Shown one piece after another: positions 25,859 to 34,981 of a stretch of DNA of 64,000 bases. The position numbers were made by a program, and so were the translations under genes. The notes beneath the pieces are model-generated. The model saw nothing but the letters and a program-made list of their open reading frames with translations, was not told where the DNA came from and did no database searches. Location of the stretch: the NCBI RefSeq assembly GCF_900636965.1, contig NZ_LR134331.1, positions 2,046,001 through 2,110,000 of the forward strand. Reading direction: 5' to 3'. This DNA comes from Lacticaseibacillus rhamnosus (lineage in GTDB: Bacteria > Bacillota > Bacilli > Lactobacillales > Lactobacillaceae). Numbering within the stretch: the first letter of the stretch is position 1; the number at the start of each line of letters is the position of its first letter.

Positions 25859-27790
25859 TTAGTCACCATTTCGTAACTCAGCAAGGCGTCGTTTTAACAC
25901 CTCCACCTCAGCCTGCAGCGCGGTGCCAATATCGGTTTCTGCCACGGTACGGCGCCGGGCTTCGGTTTCAACAACGCGGCGAGTGGAAATAATGTCAGTT
26001 AAATTGGCAATCGCATCGGCCTTGGTCGTAAACGGCTGATGGGTGACCAGCTGCATGCCATAAGAATTATCCAGCAGGGTATACCCGCCAATCCCGGTTG
26101 TTTTTTGGTAAGGCTTTGAAAATCCGCCGTCAATGACAATCATTTTGTTATTCGCCATGATTGGATCGGTTCCTTTTTTAACCGGCGTATGACCATTAAT
26201 CACGTGACCGACTTCCGGATCAAGCACAAACTCACGCAGAATCTTTTTGATGAAATCAGGATCCTTGCGCAGGTGATAATAAGCATTACGGCCTTCTGCA
26301 TGGGTCGCCGGATCCTTGATAAAGTACCGCTCAAATGTGGTCATGTCGTGCTTGCCAAAAAGGGGTGAATTCGGACCGGTCCACAGATACCACAACAGGT
26401 CAGTCGCCAAATCCGCCTTTTCCGTGGGCTGACTGTAAGCGAGGCGCAAATTGGCTTCCAGCATGTCAAACAACTGCCGGCCTGTATAAGTCGTGCCTTC
26501 AATCGTTAAACCAATGAAATTGCCATCTTCATCAACCGGCACGCACCCGTGTAACAGCAAATTGCGATTATACCGCAGATACATACTGCCGCGATCCATC
26601 AAAAAGTCCATATGGCGATGCAACTTTTCCGAATGAGTGAAGGACTCGACTAAGGAATCAATAACCTCTTGCTCCTCCTCCAAAAGTCGATAAGGATCAG
26701 CCGGGTCAACCGTCGCAAAACAGCCATTGGTGATGGGATAAGTATGCCCGTTCAGCTGAATCGTGGAAAAATCCGCAGCTAACTTATCCAGCAGCAACCG
26801 ATGATCCATTTCAAATTCCGGACGCCGCTTGATGGCCGGGCCTTCAAGTTTGAACTGAATCATGGCAATTGCCTGATGAATCTGGGTGATTTGTAACCGT
26901 TCCGCCTCGGTAATTGGTCGATCCGAGCGCCCCATTTTAGGCGAAAAGGCCGGATTATCCTGATAATATTGTTCCGCCAAGCGTGCTAAATGGCGCAAAT
27001 TAATCCCATAAACATCTTCAAGAATGCTTAGATTGTTATACCGGGCTGAAATCCGAACCAGATTGGCAATGCATAGTGCCGAACCAGCTGCACCACCGAT
27101 CCATAAAATATCATGATTGCCCCACTGAATATCCACCGAATGCCGCTGATCACGCTTGATCAAACTCTCGACTACCTGATCTGGCGCCGGTCCCCGATCA
27201 TAAATATCGCCCACAATGTGAAAATGATCGACCGTCAGCCGCTGAATCGTCCGACACGTCGCCTCAATCCACTCATCGGCCTGCTCCAAAACAATCAAGT
27301 TACGAATAATCTGCCAATAATAAGCCAGCTTATCAGGCGTGTCCGCATCGTTATACAGTAGCTCTTCGGTAATATAAACAAACTCCGGCGCCATCGCCTT
27401 ACGCACTTTCGAACGCGTATATTTAGTCGCGGTAAACGCCAGCAAGCGAATCAACCGGCGAAAAGTGGTCAGATACCACTGCTGCAAATCATCCCCTTGC
27501 AATTCCTGATGAATCGCAGCCAACCGTTCCGACGGGTAATACACCAAAAAAGCAAACCGCTGCAAAGTCGTCTCGGTCATCTCATCCCGAAAACATGAAC
27601 GGATCTTGCTCTTCACATTACCGCTGCCATTGCGCAGAACATGCTGAAACGCATTATATTCCCCGTGAATATCACTCATAAATGCCTCAGTCGGCTTAGG
27701 CAGGTTTAAAATTGCCTCCAGGTTGATAATCTCGGTGGCAATGGCCGGAACCGTTTGATACTTGGCCGTCAATTCACTGTACAAATCCAT
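25859..27790 (-). CDS. fbp: Fructose-1,6-bisphosphatase, class III
   Basis: A 643-residue Firmicutes-type class III fructose bisphosphatase, a gluconeogenic enzyme of the calcineurin-like metallophosphatase fold. The metal-binding motifs FMSDIHGEYNAF, IVGDIYDRGPAPDQ, QWGNHDILWIGG and NGHTPVKKGTDP are all present. The ATG at 27790 follows AAAGGGAG; an in-frame ATG 13 codons upstream lacks a site. It is a single gene. It would supply hexose phosphate during growth on non-sugar carbon, feeding wall, exopolysaccharide and glycogen precursors. Confidence 0.96.
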   Translation of the reverse strand: MDLYSELTAKYQTVPAIATEIINLEAILNLPKPTEAFMSDIHGEYNAFQHVLRNGSGNVKSKIRSCFRDEMTETTLQRFAFLVYYPSERLAAIHQELQGDDLQQWYLTTFRRLIRLLAFTATKYTRSKVRKAMAPEFVYITEELLYNDADTPDKLAYYWQIIRNLIVLEQADEWIEATCRTIQRLTVDHFHIVGDIYDRGPAPDQVVESLIKRDQRHSVDIQWGNHDILWIGGAAGSALCIANLVRISARYNNLSILEDVYGINLRHLARLAEQYYQDNPAFSPKMGRSDRPITEAERLQITQIHQAIAMIQFKLEGPAIKRRPEFEMDHRLLLDKLAADFSTIQLNGHTYPITNGCFATVDPADPYRLLEEEQEVIDSLVESFTHSEKLHRHMDFLMDRGSMYLRYNRNLLLHGCVPVDEDGNFIGLTIEGTTYTGRQLFDMLEANLRLAYSQPTEKADLATDLLWYLWTGPNSPLFGKHDMTTFERYFIKDPATHAEGRNAYYHLRKDPDFIKKILREFVLDPEVGHVINGHTPVKKGTDPIMANNKMIVIDGGFSKPYQKTTGIGGYTLLDNSYGMQLVTHQPFTTKADAIANLTDIISTRRVVETEARRRTVAETDIGTALQAEVEVLKRRLAELRNGD

Positions 27791-28092
27791 GATGCAGCTC
27801 CCTTTCGCATAGACCAATTTTTGACTCATGGCAATATGATAGCATAATTTCAGTCTTTGTATACGGTTTCAACATTTTCCAAGAAAATTATAAATATCTG
27901 CTAACCCTCAGCGTGCTTTGCAACTTGATGGACGCACAAGTTGGCGCTGCCTTTCTGCCATAACAGGCTAAAAACTATACCAACCAAGATTCCTTATTGA
28001 CTGTTATTCATACCACTAAAAAAACCACCATTAACGATATTCTGTATCGTTAATGGTGGTCAAGCACCGCATGTGACGCTGGTTGGCACACT
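27791..28092. other. Intergenic region between fbp and spx-like gene
   Basis: About 300 bp. It contains the upstream region of fbp and, at 28018-28060, the terminator of the Spx-like gene. No further gene or repeat is seen. Confidence 0.4.
28018..28060 (-). terminator. Terminator of the Spx-like gene
   Basis: Perfect 16-bp stem ACCACCATTAACGATA/TATCGTTAATGGTGGT with a 5-nt loop. On the minus strand it is followed by a U-run. Confidence 0.9.
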
Positions 28093-28494
28093 TCACACAC
28101 TCGATGTATTTAACAAAGCCGTCCAAAGCTTTTGCCGCCGGACTTCACGTGGTAAAAAGACCCGGACAGAGTCTTGATTAAACCCAAACAACAGTCGGCG
28201 TTCATCCACAATGATCGGACGGCGCAGGATAGCCGGTTTTTCTGCCAACAAATCAACCGCCTGCTTTAGTGATAGCGCATCGAAATCAATGTCAAGTGCC
28301 TGAAATGCCTTAGATCGGCGCGAGACTAAACTATCAACGCCATCCTCCGACCGCGCCAAGAGCTCAAGAATCTGCTCCTTGCTGATACCTTGCTTTGACA
28401 ACGAAATTTCCTGAAATGGCAACCCATTGGCTTCTAACCATGCCCGAGCCTCTCGACTTGATTTCGAAGAACCCGACGTATACAACTTAATCAT
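28093..28494 (-). CDS. Spx/ArsC-family protein lacking the CXXC redox switch
   Basis: A 133-residue Spx-like protein. The N terminus MIKLYTSGSSKSSREARAWLE aligns without gaps to Spx, where the segment reads YTSPSCTSCRKARAWLE as I recall it. Both cysteines (10 and 13) are serine here. The RNA-polymerase-interface region LRRPIIVDERRLLFGFNQDSVRVFLPR is well kept. Spx binds the RNA polymerase alpha subunit and senses disulfide stress through CXXC; this paralogue should bind but not sense thiols. Lactobacilli carry several Spx paralogues, so it may be a constitutive or ClpXP-level-controlled regulator. It has its own strong terminator. Confidence 0.88.
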   Translation of the reverse strand: MIKLYTSGSSKSSREARAWLEANGLPFQEISLSKQGISKEQILELLARSEDGVDSLVSRRSKAFQALDIDFDALSLKQAVDLLAEKPAILRRPIIVDERRLLFGFNQDSVRVFLPREVRRQKLWTALLNTSSV

Positions 28495-29082
28495 CCAATC
28501 ACCCCTCGCAGAAACAACAGTATATTTCTATCGTTTCCTAGCTAATACCACCCACATGCTCGTTGCTAACAACATTCACCGGCTTATATTGATTCACCCA
28601 AGACACTTTTTTATTATCTTAATGATAACTTAACACAACGAGACTCATATGACAATAAATAAGCGTTTACACAGTGACCACTCTGGTTATGACTCATCAA
28701 TATCAGGCCAAAGCACATCTAGCAGTTAAGTGATGAACGGTTATTATAAAGCTTAAGTCTCACCAACAATAAATAACAGCATTTACAGCCAAATTAAGTC
28801 AATATAAGTTTGTGAATTTTTAGCATAAAATCTGATACATCAGTTTCATATCAGCGGTTGGTTCTCTTTAAATTTAGCACAAGCTTATACCGCTTTCAAT
28901 AACAATTTTTGAAAAATTAATTTTCGATTACTAATATTCAAATATTTTCACCATAATCTGACATATAAAATACTGGCGATAAATTGTCTTTTAATAAGCC
29001 TTCATGCTGATCGTTCTAAAAGTTGTGGGCAAAACAGACGGGCGCAATTTATTTCAAATTTTATTATACTACTTTTTCAAAG
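28495..29082. other. Long AT-rich intergenic region
   Basis: About 590 bp without an ORF of note, very AT-rich, especially 28800-29000. It must contain the promoter of the Spx-like gene; no clear -35/-10 pair could be chosen. No homology to a mobile element is recognised. Confidence 0.4.
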
Positions 29083-29126
29083 CAAAAAAAGCGGCCGCCA
29101 AACGATTTTTTTCGCTTGACGGCCGC
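29083..29126 (-). terminator. Terminator of clpL
   Basis: Stem GCGGCCG-CAAACG/CGCTTG-CGGCCGC with a T-rich loop; a U7 tract follows on the minus strand. It lies immediately past the clpL stop. Confidence 0.88.
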
Positions 29127-29134
29127 TGTGCGCA

Positions 29135-31285
29135 TTACTTCGCACCGCTAGCTTCTTTCTTTGGCTTGTCGCTTGCTGGTTGCACTTCACTGACGATAAT
29201 CGCACCATCAATCAAGTCAGCCTGTAACTTCTTAGCCTTCAGGTGATCCAGGTAGAAGTCGGTAACCTTATCGCGGATGTTGCGTTCAATGACCCGCCGT
29301 AATGGTCGTGCACCCATCGCTTCATCGTAACCTTGGGCAATCAACCAATCTTTGGCTGCATCCGTCACGGTGAGCGTGATGCCTTTCTTCGCCAAAGTCT
29401 TGTTGACGTCTTCAAGCATCAAGTCAACGATCTTACCCAAATCATTCTTGGTTAAGTGACTGAATTCAACAATCCCGTTAAACCGGTTCAGAAATTCAGG
29501 ACGGAAGTAAGGCGCCAACCGTTTCATCAAATCTTCGTCCTTCTCCTTCTCGCCAGTTAATGCTTCATTGCCAAACCCAGCATTGGAAGTGGCAATGATG
29601 ACGGTATTCTTAAAGTCAACGACATTACCTTGGCCATCTGTTAACCGACCATCGTCTAAGACTTGCAGCAACAGCGTCAAGACTTGTGGATCAGCCTTTT
29701 CGATTTCATCGAGTAAGACGATGGAATAAGGATTGCGCCGTACTTGCTCTGTCAGCGTGTTCTTGTTGTCATTGTAGCCAACATAGCCTGCGCTGGTGCC
29801 AATCAGTTTGGATACCGCTGTACGATCGCTATATTCGGACATATCTAACCGGATGATCGCATCTTTACTGCCGAAAAGATCTAACGCCAACTGCTTAGCT
29901 AATTCAGTCTTCCCGACACCGGTTGGTCCAACAAACAGGAAGCTGCCAATTGGGCGGTTACCTTCATCAAAGCCAGCCCGGTTCCGGCGAATAGCGCGGG
30001 CAACCATATCAACGGCTTCGTCTTGGCCAATTACCTTACCCTTCAGGCGCTTACCAATGCCTTTCAGCCGTTCAATATCGGATGCACCCAGCTTGGAAAC
30101 CGGAATGCCAGTCAAACGTTCAACAGCTGCAGCGACATCATTCGGGGTTGCGACGACAGGCTTCTCGTTGTTCGTTCCTTCAAGCTGATGTTGCTTGTCG
30201 GCAATCTCCTTCTTAAGGTTGGCAGCTTTTTCAAAATCTTCAGCTTTTGCCGCTGCATCCTTTTGCGCGTTGAGATCCTTGATTTGCTTTTCCAGTTCCA
30301 CCTTGTCAACAATCGGATGCTTGCTGGCTAAGTGTGCCGCGGTCATATCAATGAGGTCAATTGCTTTATCCGGCAAGGAGCGCTGTGGAATATATTGAAT
30401 ACTGTAATCCACCGCCGCCTTCAAAACATTTTCCGGTAACTGAACGTGATGATGCTGTTCGTAAAGCTTCTTGACGCCTTCCAGAATCTTGACTGTGTCG
30501 GCAGCACTCGGTTCATTGATCGTGACATCGTTAAACCGACGTGCCAAGGCGCTGTCCTTCATAATGGTATTGCGATATTCATCCTGCGTCGTCGCACCGA
30601 TCACAGTGATTTCACCACGCGACAAAGCCGGCTTGATAATATCCGCGAGCCCCTTACCGCCAGACTCTTCGCCACCAGTTGCACCGGCGCCAAGAATTTG
30701 ATGGATTTCATCAAAGAACAGAATCACATTGCCAGCAGCTTTCACTTCTTTGATCAGATTCTGAATCTTTTCTTCAAAGCTGCCACGATATTGCGTGCCT
30801 GCTTCCAGATTCGACAGATCAATCGACCAAATCTGCTTGTCTTTAATTGATTCAGGTACATTGCCCTTCACAATCGCTTGTGCCAAGCCTTCAACCACCG
30901 CGGTCTTGCCGACACCGGCGTCACCGACCAAAATTGGATTATTCTTCGTCCGCCGACTCAAAATTTCGGCAGTTTCCTGAATTTCGTGATCACGGCCAAT
31001 CACCGGATCAAGCAGACCATCCTTGGCTTCTTGCGTCAGGTTGCGGCCAAGCTTTTCAAGAATACCGCCTTTCTTGACGGCTTGTTCGCCAGTCGTTTCA
31101 ACCGGGATTTCATCGCCTTGCTTTGGCAGCTGGCCGGTCGCACGATACTGCGCAAATTCATCCGGCGTCATTTCGTGGCCATTCACCACATAACGGGCTG
31201 ACTCGCCTTTACCCATTCCTTGAAGCATCTGATTGAATACATCGTCCATGTCATGATTGAAAAACGGATCGTTAAAGTTTGCCAT
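29135..31285 (-). CDS. clpL: ClpL-type Hsp100 chaperone ATPase
   Basis: A 716-residue two-domain AAA+ chaperone that refolds heat-damaged proteins. The N terminus is short ([17 protein letters not shown], then [17 protein letters not shown]) and lacks both the Clp N-domain and the ClpE zinc finger, which identifies ClpL. AAA module 1 has Walker A GDAGVGKT and Walker [14 protein letters not shown]-like middle segment ([14 protein letters not shown]) follows. AAA module 2 has [15 protein letters not shown] and [10 protein letters not shown], with a C-terminal ClpB-D2 domain. The ATG at 31285 is preceded by AAGGAGG. A CIRCE operator and promoter lie about 310 bp upstream, so it belongs to the HrcA heat-shock regulon. 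Confidence 0.95.
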   Translation of the reverse strand: MANFNDPFFNHDMDDVFNQMLQGMGKGESARYVVNGHEMTPDEFAQYRATGQLPKQGDEIPVETTGEQAVKKGGILEKLGRNLTQEAKDGLLDPVIGRDHEIQETAEILSRRTKNNPILVGDAGVGKTAVVEGLAQAIVKGNVPESIKDKQIWSIDLSNLEAGTQYRGSFEEKIQNLIKEVKAAGNVILFFDEIHQILGAGATGGEESGGKGLADIIKPALSRGEITVIGATTQDEYRNTIMKDSALARRFNDVTINEPSAADTVKILEGVKKLYEQHHHVQLPENVLKAAVDYSIQYIPQRSLPDKAIDLIDMTAAHLASKHPIVDKVELEKQIKDLNAQKDAAAKAEDFEKAANLKKEIADKQHQLEGTNNEKPVVATPNDVAAAVERLTGIPVSKLGASDIERLKGIGKRLKGKVIGQDEAVDMVARAIRRNRAGFDEGNRPIGSFLFVGPTGVGKTELAKQLALDLFGSKDAIIRLDMSEYSDRTAVSKLIGTSAGYVGYNDNKNTLTEQVRRNPYSIVLLDEIEKADPQVLTLLLQVLDDGRLTDGQGNVVDFKNTVIIATSNAGFGNEALTGEKEKDEDLMKRLAPYFRPEFLNRFNGIVEFSHLTKNDLGKIVDLMLEDVNKTLAKKGITLTVTDAAKDWLIAQGYDEAMGARPLRRVIERNIRDKVTDFYLDHLKAKKLQADLIDGAIIVSEVQPASDKPKKEASGAK

Positions 31286-31376
31286 AGTTGAATTCCTCCT
31301 TGTTGGGAATATGCGGGGAAAAAGCGGTGGTGGCGGGGAGCATGTTAGGATGAACAAGATCCTTGCTGCTTTCCTA

Positions 31377-31493
31377 AACGCGTTCGCAGGGCCAGAAACC
31401 TGCGTGTAAGGACCTTGGATGCACTGGTCAAAACCCGACCAGCACATCCAAGGCCACTTACACTCCGGTTTCTAAGCGGCCCTGTTCACGCTC
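31377..31493 (+). repeat. Full-length long-hairpin repeat in the clpL leader
   Basis: A hairpin of about 117 bp with a 7-nt loop (AAAACCC). Paired arms run from the outside in as GCG/CGC, CAGGGCC/GGCCCTG, AAACC/GGTTT, GTGTAAG/CTTACAC, CCTTGGATG/CATCCAAGG and CTGGTC/GACCAG. The GTGTAAGGACCT core matches 5901-6020 exactly, while the arms differ with compensating changes. It is transcribed in the clpL 5' leader. Confidence 0.82.
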
Positions 31494-31495
31494 TA

Positions 31496-31523
31496 CAAAA
31501 AAAGCACTCCCAGGCGCTCTGAC
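31496..31523 (-). terminator. Terminator-like hairpin in the clpL leader (possible attenuator)
   Basis: The minus strand reads AGAGCGC-CTGGGA-GTGCTTTTTTT, a 7-bp stem (with G-U pairs) followed by U7. It lies about 80 nt after the CIRCE promoter and 210 nt before the clpL start. A larger alternative stem AAGCAC/GTGCTT is also possible. Confidence 0.5.
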
Positions 31524-31595
31524 AGTACTTTCGTGTCGTGCTTATTCACTTGTTGGCACTGATACTGTTGCGCCTTTTCCTTGTTTACATAATGT

Positions 31596-31624
31596 ATTAT
31601 AGCATGAAATTAGCACTCGCACAA
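31596..31624 (-). promoter_or_regulatory. SigmaA promoter of clpL
   Basis: Minus strand: -35 TTGTGC (31619-31624, inside CIRCE), 17-bp spacer, consensus -10 TATAAT (31596-31601). HrcA bound at CIRCE would cover the -35. Confidence 0.85.
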
Positions 31625-31636
31625 CCCGAGTGCTAA
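31610..31636. promoter_or_regulatory. CIRCE operator (HrcA site)
   Basis: Perfect TTAGCACTC-N9-GAGTGCTAA, the canonical HrcA-binding inverted repeat, overlapping the clpL -35. Confidence 0.95.
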
Positions 31637-31677
31637 TTTTTTCTCACGCTAAGTCAGGCAAGGCGTTTCTCAGTTGA

Positions 31678-32445
31678 TTAATACCGCGACAACAAACGCT
31701 TTTCAACCTTACGCTCATTAAACCGCACTAACGGATCCCCATTAACCAAGGCCCGGGCATTTTCCTCAAAAATCCGAGCTTTCTTTTCGCCACGCTTACG
31801 AGTCAACCGCTTGAACGCTGCACTCATCTCATAACTGCGACCCGGTAAGTGATGGGCATCAGAGGCAAAGACATGTGCTAACCCCGCATCGATAATGTCT
31901 TCGGAAAATTGTTGTACCTTTTTCCCAAAAGTGCCCACATAGCTACTAGCCGTCACCTGTGCAAAAGCTCCGCGCTCAACCATCTGATAAAGCAAACCGG
32001 GATGCTTCATCAGTCGGGTATTCCGTTCAGGATGGACAATGACCGGAATCATGCCACGCTGCATCACTTCAAACAACATATTTTGGGTATAAAGCGGCAC
32101 ATCGTCAGACGGAAATTCAATTAACACATAATGCCCGCTCACGTCACAAGTCAGAATGTCGTTATGGTCAATTGCTTCTAACAACTGCCCATTAATCCGC
32201 ACTTCCTGACACGGGAAAACCGTCAGTGGAATATTGCGGCGGTCTAACTCGTCTTGAAACTCATCTGTCATCCGAATCACGTCAGTCGCATGATTCGTAT
32301 ACCGGCCATTCATATGGTGCGGCGTCATCAACGCATGCGTAATCCCATCAGCCACCGCCGCCTGTGCCAATTCAAGCGACGTGGTTAAGTCTTTTGAACC
32401 ATCATCAATTCCCGGTAACATATGGCAATGCACATCAATCATCAT
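31678..32445 (-). CDS. wzb: PHP-family protein-tyrosine phosphatase of the EPS system
   Basis: A 255-residue metal-dependent PHP phosphatase (CpsB/YwqE type) that removes phosphate from the autokinase Wze and so tunes exopolysaccharide polymerisation. Metal-ligand motifs are IDVHCHMLPGIDDGS at the N terminus, TPHH, a mid-chain Glu in CQEV, IVHPERN and ASDAHHL near the end. The start at 32445 is preceded by AAGGGGA; a second ATG follows directly. It is divergent from wzr and separated from wzd/wze by the whole EPS operon, as in L. rhamnosus-type loci, where these names are used. Confidence 0.9.
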   Translation of the reverse strand: MMIDVHCHMLPGIDDGSKDLTTSLELAQAAVADGITHALMTPHHMNGRYTNHATDVIRMTDEFQDELDRRNIPLTVFPCQEVRINGQLLEAIDHNDILTCDVSGHYVLIEFPSDDVPLYTQNMLFEVMQRGMIPVIVHPERNTRLMKHPGLLYQMVERGAFAQVTASSYVGTFGKKVQQFSEDIIDAGLAHVFASDAHHLPGRSYEMSAAFKRLTRKRGEKKARIFEENARALVNGDPLVRFNERKVEKRLLSRY

Positions 32446-32560
32446 TCAGTTCCCCTTCCAATACTATCTAAGTATCTAATGAAGCGCTCCCAAGGTCAAA
32501 TTTTTTTGTAACAGTTTGTTAACGTTTCACAATAGATCAGCGAGCTGGCAGACTTTGCGG

Positions 32561-32566
32561 TATAAT
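32561..32566 (+). promoter_or_regulatory. -10 of the wzr promoter
   Basis: A consensus TATAAT, 34 bp before the wzr start codon. The -35 at the proper distance (CAGCGA) is poor, so an activator or other feature may be needed. Confidence 0.55.
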
Positions 32567-32599
32567 ATGCAAAGATTACGGAGGAAATGAGGTTTAAAG

Positions 32600-33493
32600 A
32601 TGAAAAAGATCCTAGTACGCGTTCTACTCGTCGTACTCGTTGCTGCGCTGGGGTTTGGCGGCTTCGTGTACTACATGGTTCACAACTCGACATCGCAAAT
32701 ATATTCCTATAATAAGAAGACAAACAAATCTTCCGATGATAAAACCACCAGCAAAAAGCCGGTCGCATACTTACTGCTCGGTACAGACACAGGCGAACTT
32801 GGCCGCTCCTACAAAGGCCGTACCGACACCATGATCGTGATGGTACTCAACCCCAAATCAAAAACAACCACCATGGTCTCAGTCCCACGTGACACCAAAG
32901 TCGATTTTGATGACGTCACAATCAAAATCAACGCAGCCTATTCTTACGGTTCCTCTGACACCGCCATGGAAGCCGTTGAGAAGCTGTTAAACATCAAATT
33001 GGATGGTTACCTGCTCGTCAACATGAAAGGCCTAGAACAGATGGTAGATGCCGTTGGTGGCGTCACAGTAACCTCGCCATTAAGCTTTGACTATGAAGGC
33101 AAATCATTTGTTAAGGGTCAGTCATATGACTTAAACGGCAGTGACGCCTTGAAGTTCTCGCGGATGCGGTATGACGATCCTCAAGGGGATTATGGCCGTC
33201 AGATGCGGCAACAGCTCATTTTGACGTCTGTTATCGGTAAGCTTAAGAAGAATCCAACGACTGTGTTGAGTCAGAAGTTCCTCGATGCTGTTGGGAAGAA
33301 TGTTCGGACTGATGTTTCGCTAGGGTCGGTTAAGAACTTGGCAACCGATTACCGTGATGCTGGCAATACGATCAAGAGTGATCAGTTGCATGGTACTGGT
33401 CAGAATATTGATGGGCAAGATTATGAAGTGATGTCTGATAAAGAACTTACAAGGGCACATGATGTTATCCAAAATGCGTTAGATGCAAAGTAA
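32600..33493 (+). CDS. wzr: LytR-CpsA-Psr family protein
   Basis: A 297-residue membrane-anchored LCP protein: one N-terminal transmembrane helix (about residues 5-28), then the LCP domain. Conserved features are LLGTDTG, RTDTMIVMVLNPKSK, VSVPRDT, KINAAYSYG, the GGVTV segment and FSRMRYDDPQGDYGRQMRQQ with the catalytic-site arginines. LCP enzymes transfer polymers from undecaprenyl pyrophosphate to peptidoglycan; in older literature they were called regulators, hence wzr. It is likely to attach the exopolysaccharide, teichoic acid or both to the wall. GAGG precedes the ATG at 32600, and a strong terminator follows. It is the only plus-strand gene of the EPS region. Confidence 0.93.
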   Translation: MKKILVRVLLVVLVAALGFGGFVYYMVHNSTSQIYSYNKKTNKSSDDKTTSKKPVAYLLLGTDTGELGRSYKGRTDTMIVMVLNPKSKTTTMVSVPRDTKVDFDDVTIKINAAYSYGSSDTAMEAVEKLLNIKLDGYLLVNMKGLEQMVDAVGGVTVTSPLSFDYEGKSFVKGQSYDLNGSDALKFSRMRYDDPQGDYGRQMRQQLILTSVIGKLKKNPTTVLSQKFLDAVGKNVRTDVSLGSVKNLATDYRDAGNTIKSDQLHGTGQNIDGQDYEVMSDKELTRAHDVIQNALDAK

Positions 33494-33506
33494 AGGACAT
33501 AAAAGT

Positions 33507-33556
33507 CTACGGCATGAATTGATGGAAAATTAATCAATTCGTGCCGTAGTTTTTTG
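33507..33556 (+). terminator. Terminator of wzr
   Basis: Stem CTACGGC-AATTGAT/ATCAATT-GCCGTAG followed by T6 on the plus strand, 14 bp past the stop. Confidence 0.88.
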
Positions 33557-33722
33557 GGTCTATACTTTTTGATGTTGGATATTTATCGACAATGAAAATG
33601 TGGGCCTTTTCCCGATACCGTAAAAAAACACCTACTCAGTATTCTATGTCACGCTTATTAGCTACTGAACTAAACCAAAGTAAGTAAAGTATGAATAAAT
33701 GTCCAACTATAAATCTCCACTG

Positions 33723-34013
33723 TTCGTTTTTGAAATACCAGCCTCAAACATCCATGTTTCTTTTGTTCATGACAATTATCGTGGTAAAGGCTCGCAAAAC
33801 AGGAAGATCTACGTCATCAGTGACGATCTAACCTATCAGCTGAAAGATTGTCCAACTGTGCGCATTTAATCTCTTGCACCTAATGGCTTCTATATCGTTC
33901 ATGCCCATATTCGAAACGACAGAGGCGCATCAACGATCATTAATCTTCACAAGCAACGCCATCGCTGCCTAAATTGCGCCACACGATCGCCGCCAGCTTT
34001 GGCTCCCAAATAA
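33723..34013 (+). pseudogene. Remnant of ISL3-family transposase (N-terminal zinc-ribbon part)
   Basis: Continuous-frame translation gives HDNYRGKGSQNRKIYVISDD, then LTYQLKDCPTVRI, an in-frame TAA, then SLAPNGFYIVHAHIRNDRGA, INLHKQRHRCLNC and a terminal TAA. This is the N-terminal region of ISL3-type transposases (paired CxxC zinc ribbon, then an NLxKQRxRCxNC strand), with one of the first Cys pair lost. The catalytic part is absent. It is a dead fragment marking an old insertion in the EPS locus. Confidence 0.65.
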
Positions 34014-34312
34014 TGACAACTACTGACAGTTAGAACCATTGTATGGCGTGCTGGGTGGCTATCTAGGATCGACACTTCCACACCCCACACGATGGCATCA
34101 ACATCTAATCCGGTTCCTAAAACGATCCTAACCCCGGCTTCAAAATCTCTGCTTCTAGTTTGCCGCCCATGCCAGACGCACTAAAAAAGACGGCCCACCC
34201 AAAAGGAGAGCCGCCCCTAAAGATAAACTTATTCTTCAAGACTGTCTATAGCGAAGTCATCGTTTCAAATCCGCTTAAAGACAAGCCAATACAGTTGATG
34301 AAAAATGCTTCT
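34014..34312. other. Non-coding stretch between IS remnant and welE
   Basis: About 300 bp without a supported gene. It may contain further decayed insertion-sequence material, but no inverted-repeat end was identified. Confidence 0.35.
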
Positions 34313-34981
34313 TTAATAGGCTCCAGTTGGATGAACGACAACAAGAACAGTTTTGAATAAAATTCGAAGATCTTCAGTAACACACGCATTGTTGATGTAC
34401 TGAATGTCCAACCTGACCATTTCATCAAAACTTAATTCGTTTCGTCCCGAAACCTGCCACAATCCCGTAACACCAGGAACAACTGCTAACCGTTGACGAT
34501 CATAATCTGTATACTTGACGACTTCACGTGGCAACGGAGGTCTTGGTCCAACCAAACTCATATCACCACGAAGAACATTATATAATTGTGGCAGTTCATC
34601 AAGGCTGTATTTTCGAATGACTCGTCCAACACGCGTAATTCGCGGATCATGCTTAATTTTAAACATTGCCCCCTCAACGTCATTCTTTTTAAGTAATTTG
34701 TCGACCATCTTGTCCGCTCCAGTTACCATGGATCGAAACTTCCACATTTTAAACGTCCTACCATCTTTTCCCATTCTTGTCTGCGAATAAAAAATTTTCC
34801 CGTGCGGATCATCTATTTTGATCAGAATGGACAAAATTAAAAAAACACCACTAAGCAGAACAAGACCAACAAAACTGGCTAAGAAATCGAAACAACGTTT
34901 AGTTACTAGATATGTCGGTGTTAACCCCCCAAGATCAACTTGTTCAACGGTAGTTTGTCTGTGCTTAGATGCAGTCTCCAA
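34313..34981 (-). CDS. welE: Undecaprenyl-phosphate glycosyl-1-phosphate transferase (priming enzyme)
   Basis: A 222-residue bacterial sugar transferase (PF02397 type) that starts each EPS repeat unit by loading a sugar-1-phosphate on undecaprenyl phosphate. It has one hydrophobic helix (about residues 31-53) and the conserved catalytic text FYSQTRMGKDGRTFKMWKFRSM, IRKYSLDELPQLYNVLRGDM and SLVGPRPPLPREV, ending in GLWQVSGRNELSF. The first sugar is glucose or galactose by family knowledge. I chose the TTG at 34981 because GGAGGGG lies seven bases upstream; another TTG eight codons earlier is possible. It has its own promoter and a long leader. Confidence 0.92.
   Translation of the reverse strand: METASKHRQTTVEQVDLGGLTPTYLVTKRCFDFLASFVGLVLLSGVFLILSILIKIDDPHGKIFYSQTRMGKDGRTFKMWKFRSMVTGADKMVDKLLKKNDVEGAMFKIKHDPRITRVGRVIRKYSLDELPQLYNVLRGDMSLVGPRPPLPREVVKYTDYDRQRLAVVPGVTGLWQVSGRNELSFDEMVRLDIQYINNACVTEDLRILFKTVLVVVHPTGAY

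Noticed and set aside
29135-31285. ClpE identity for the Hsp100 gene
   Set aside because: The N-terminal CxxC zinc finger of ClpE is missing, and the short N terminus and whole sequence pattern fit ClpL.
32505-32530. WalR-like box TGTAAC...TGTTAA upstream of wzr
   Set aside because: The spacer is 4 instead of 5 bases, so the half-sites are out of phase with the consensus.
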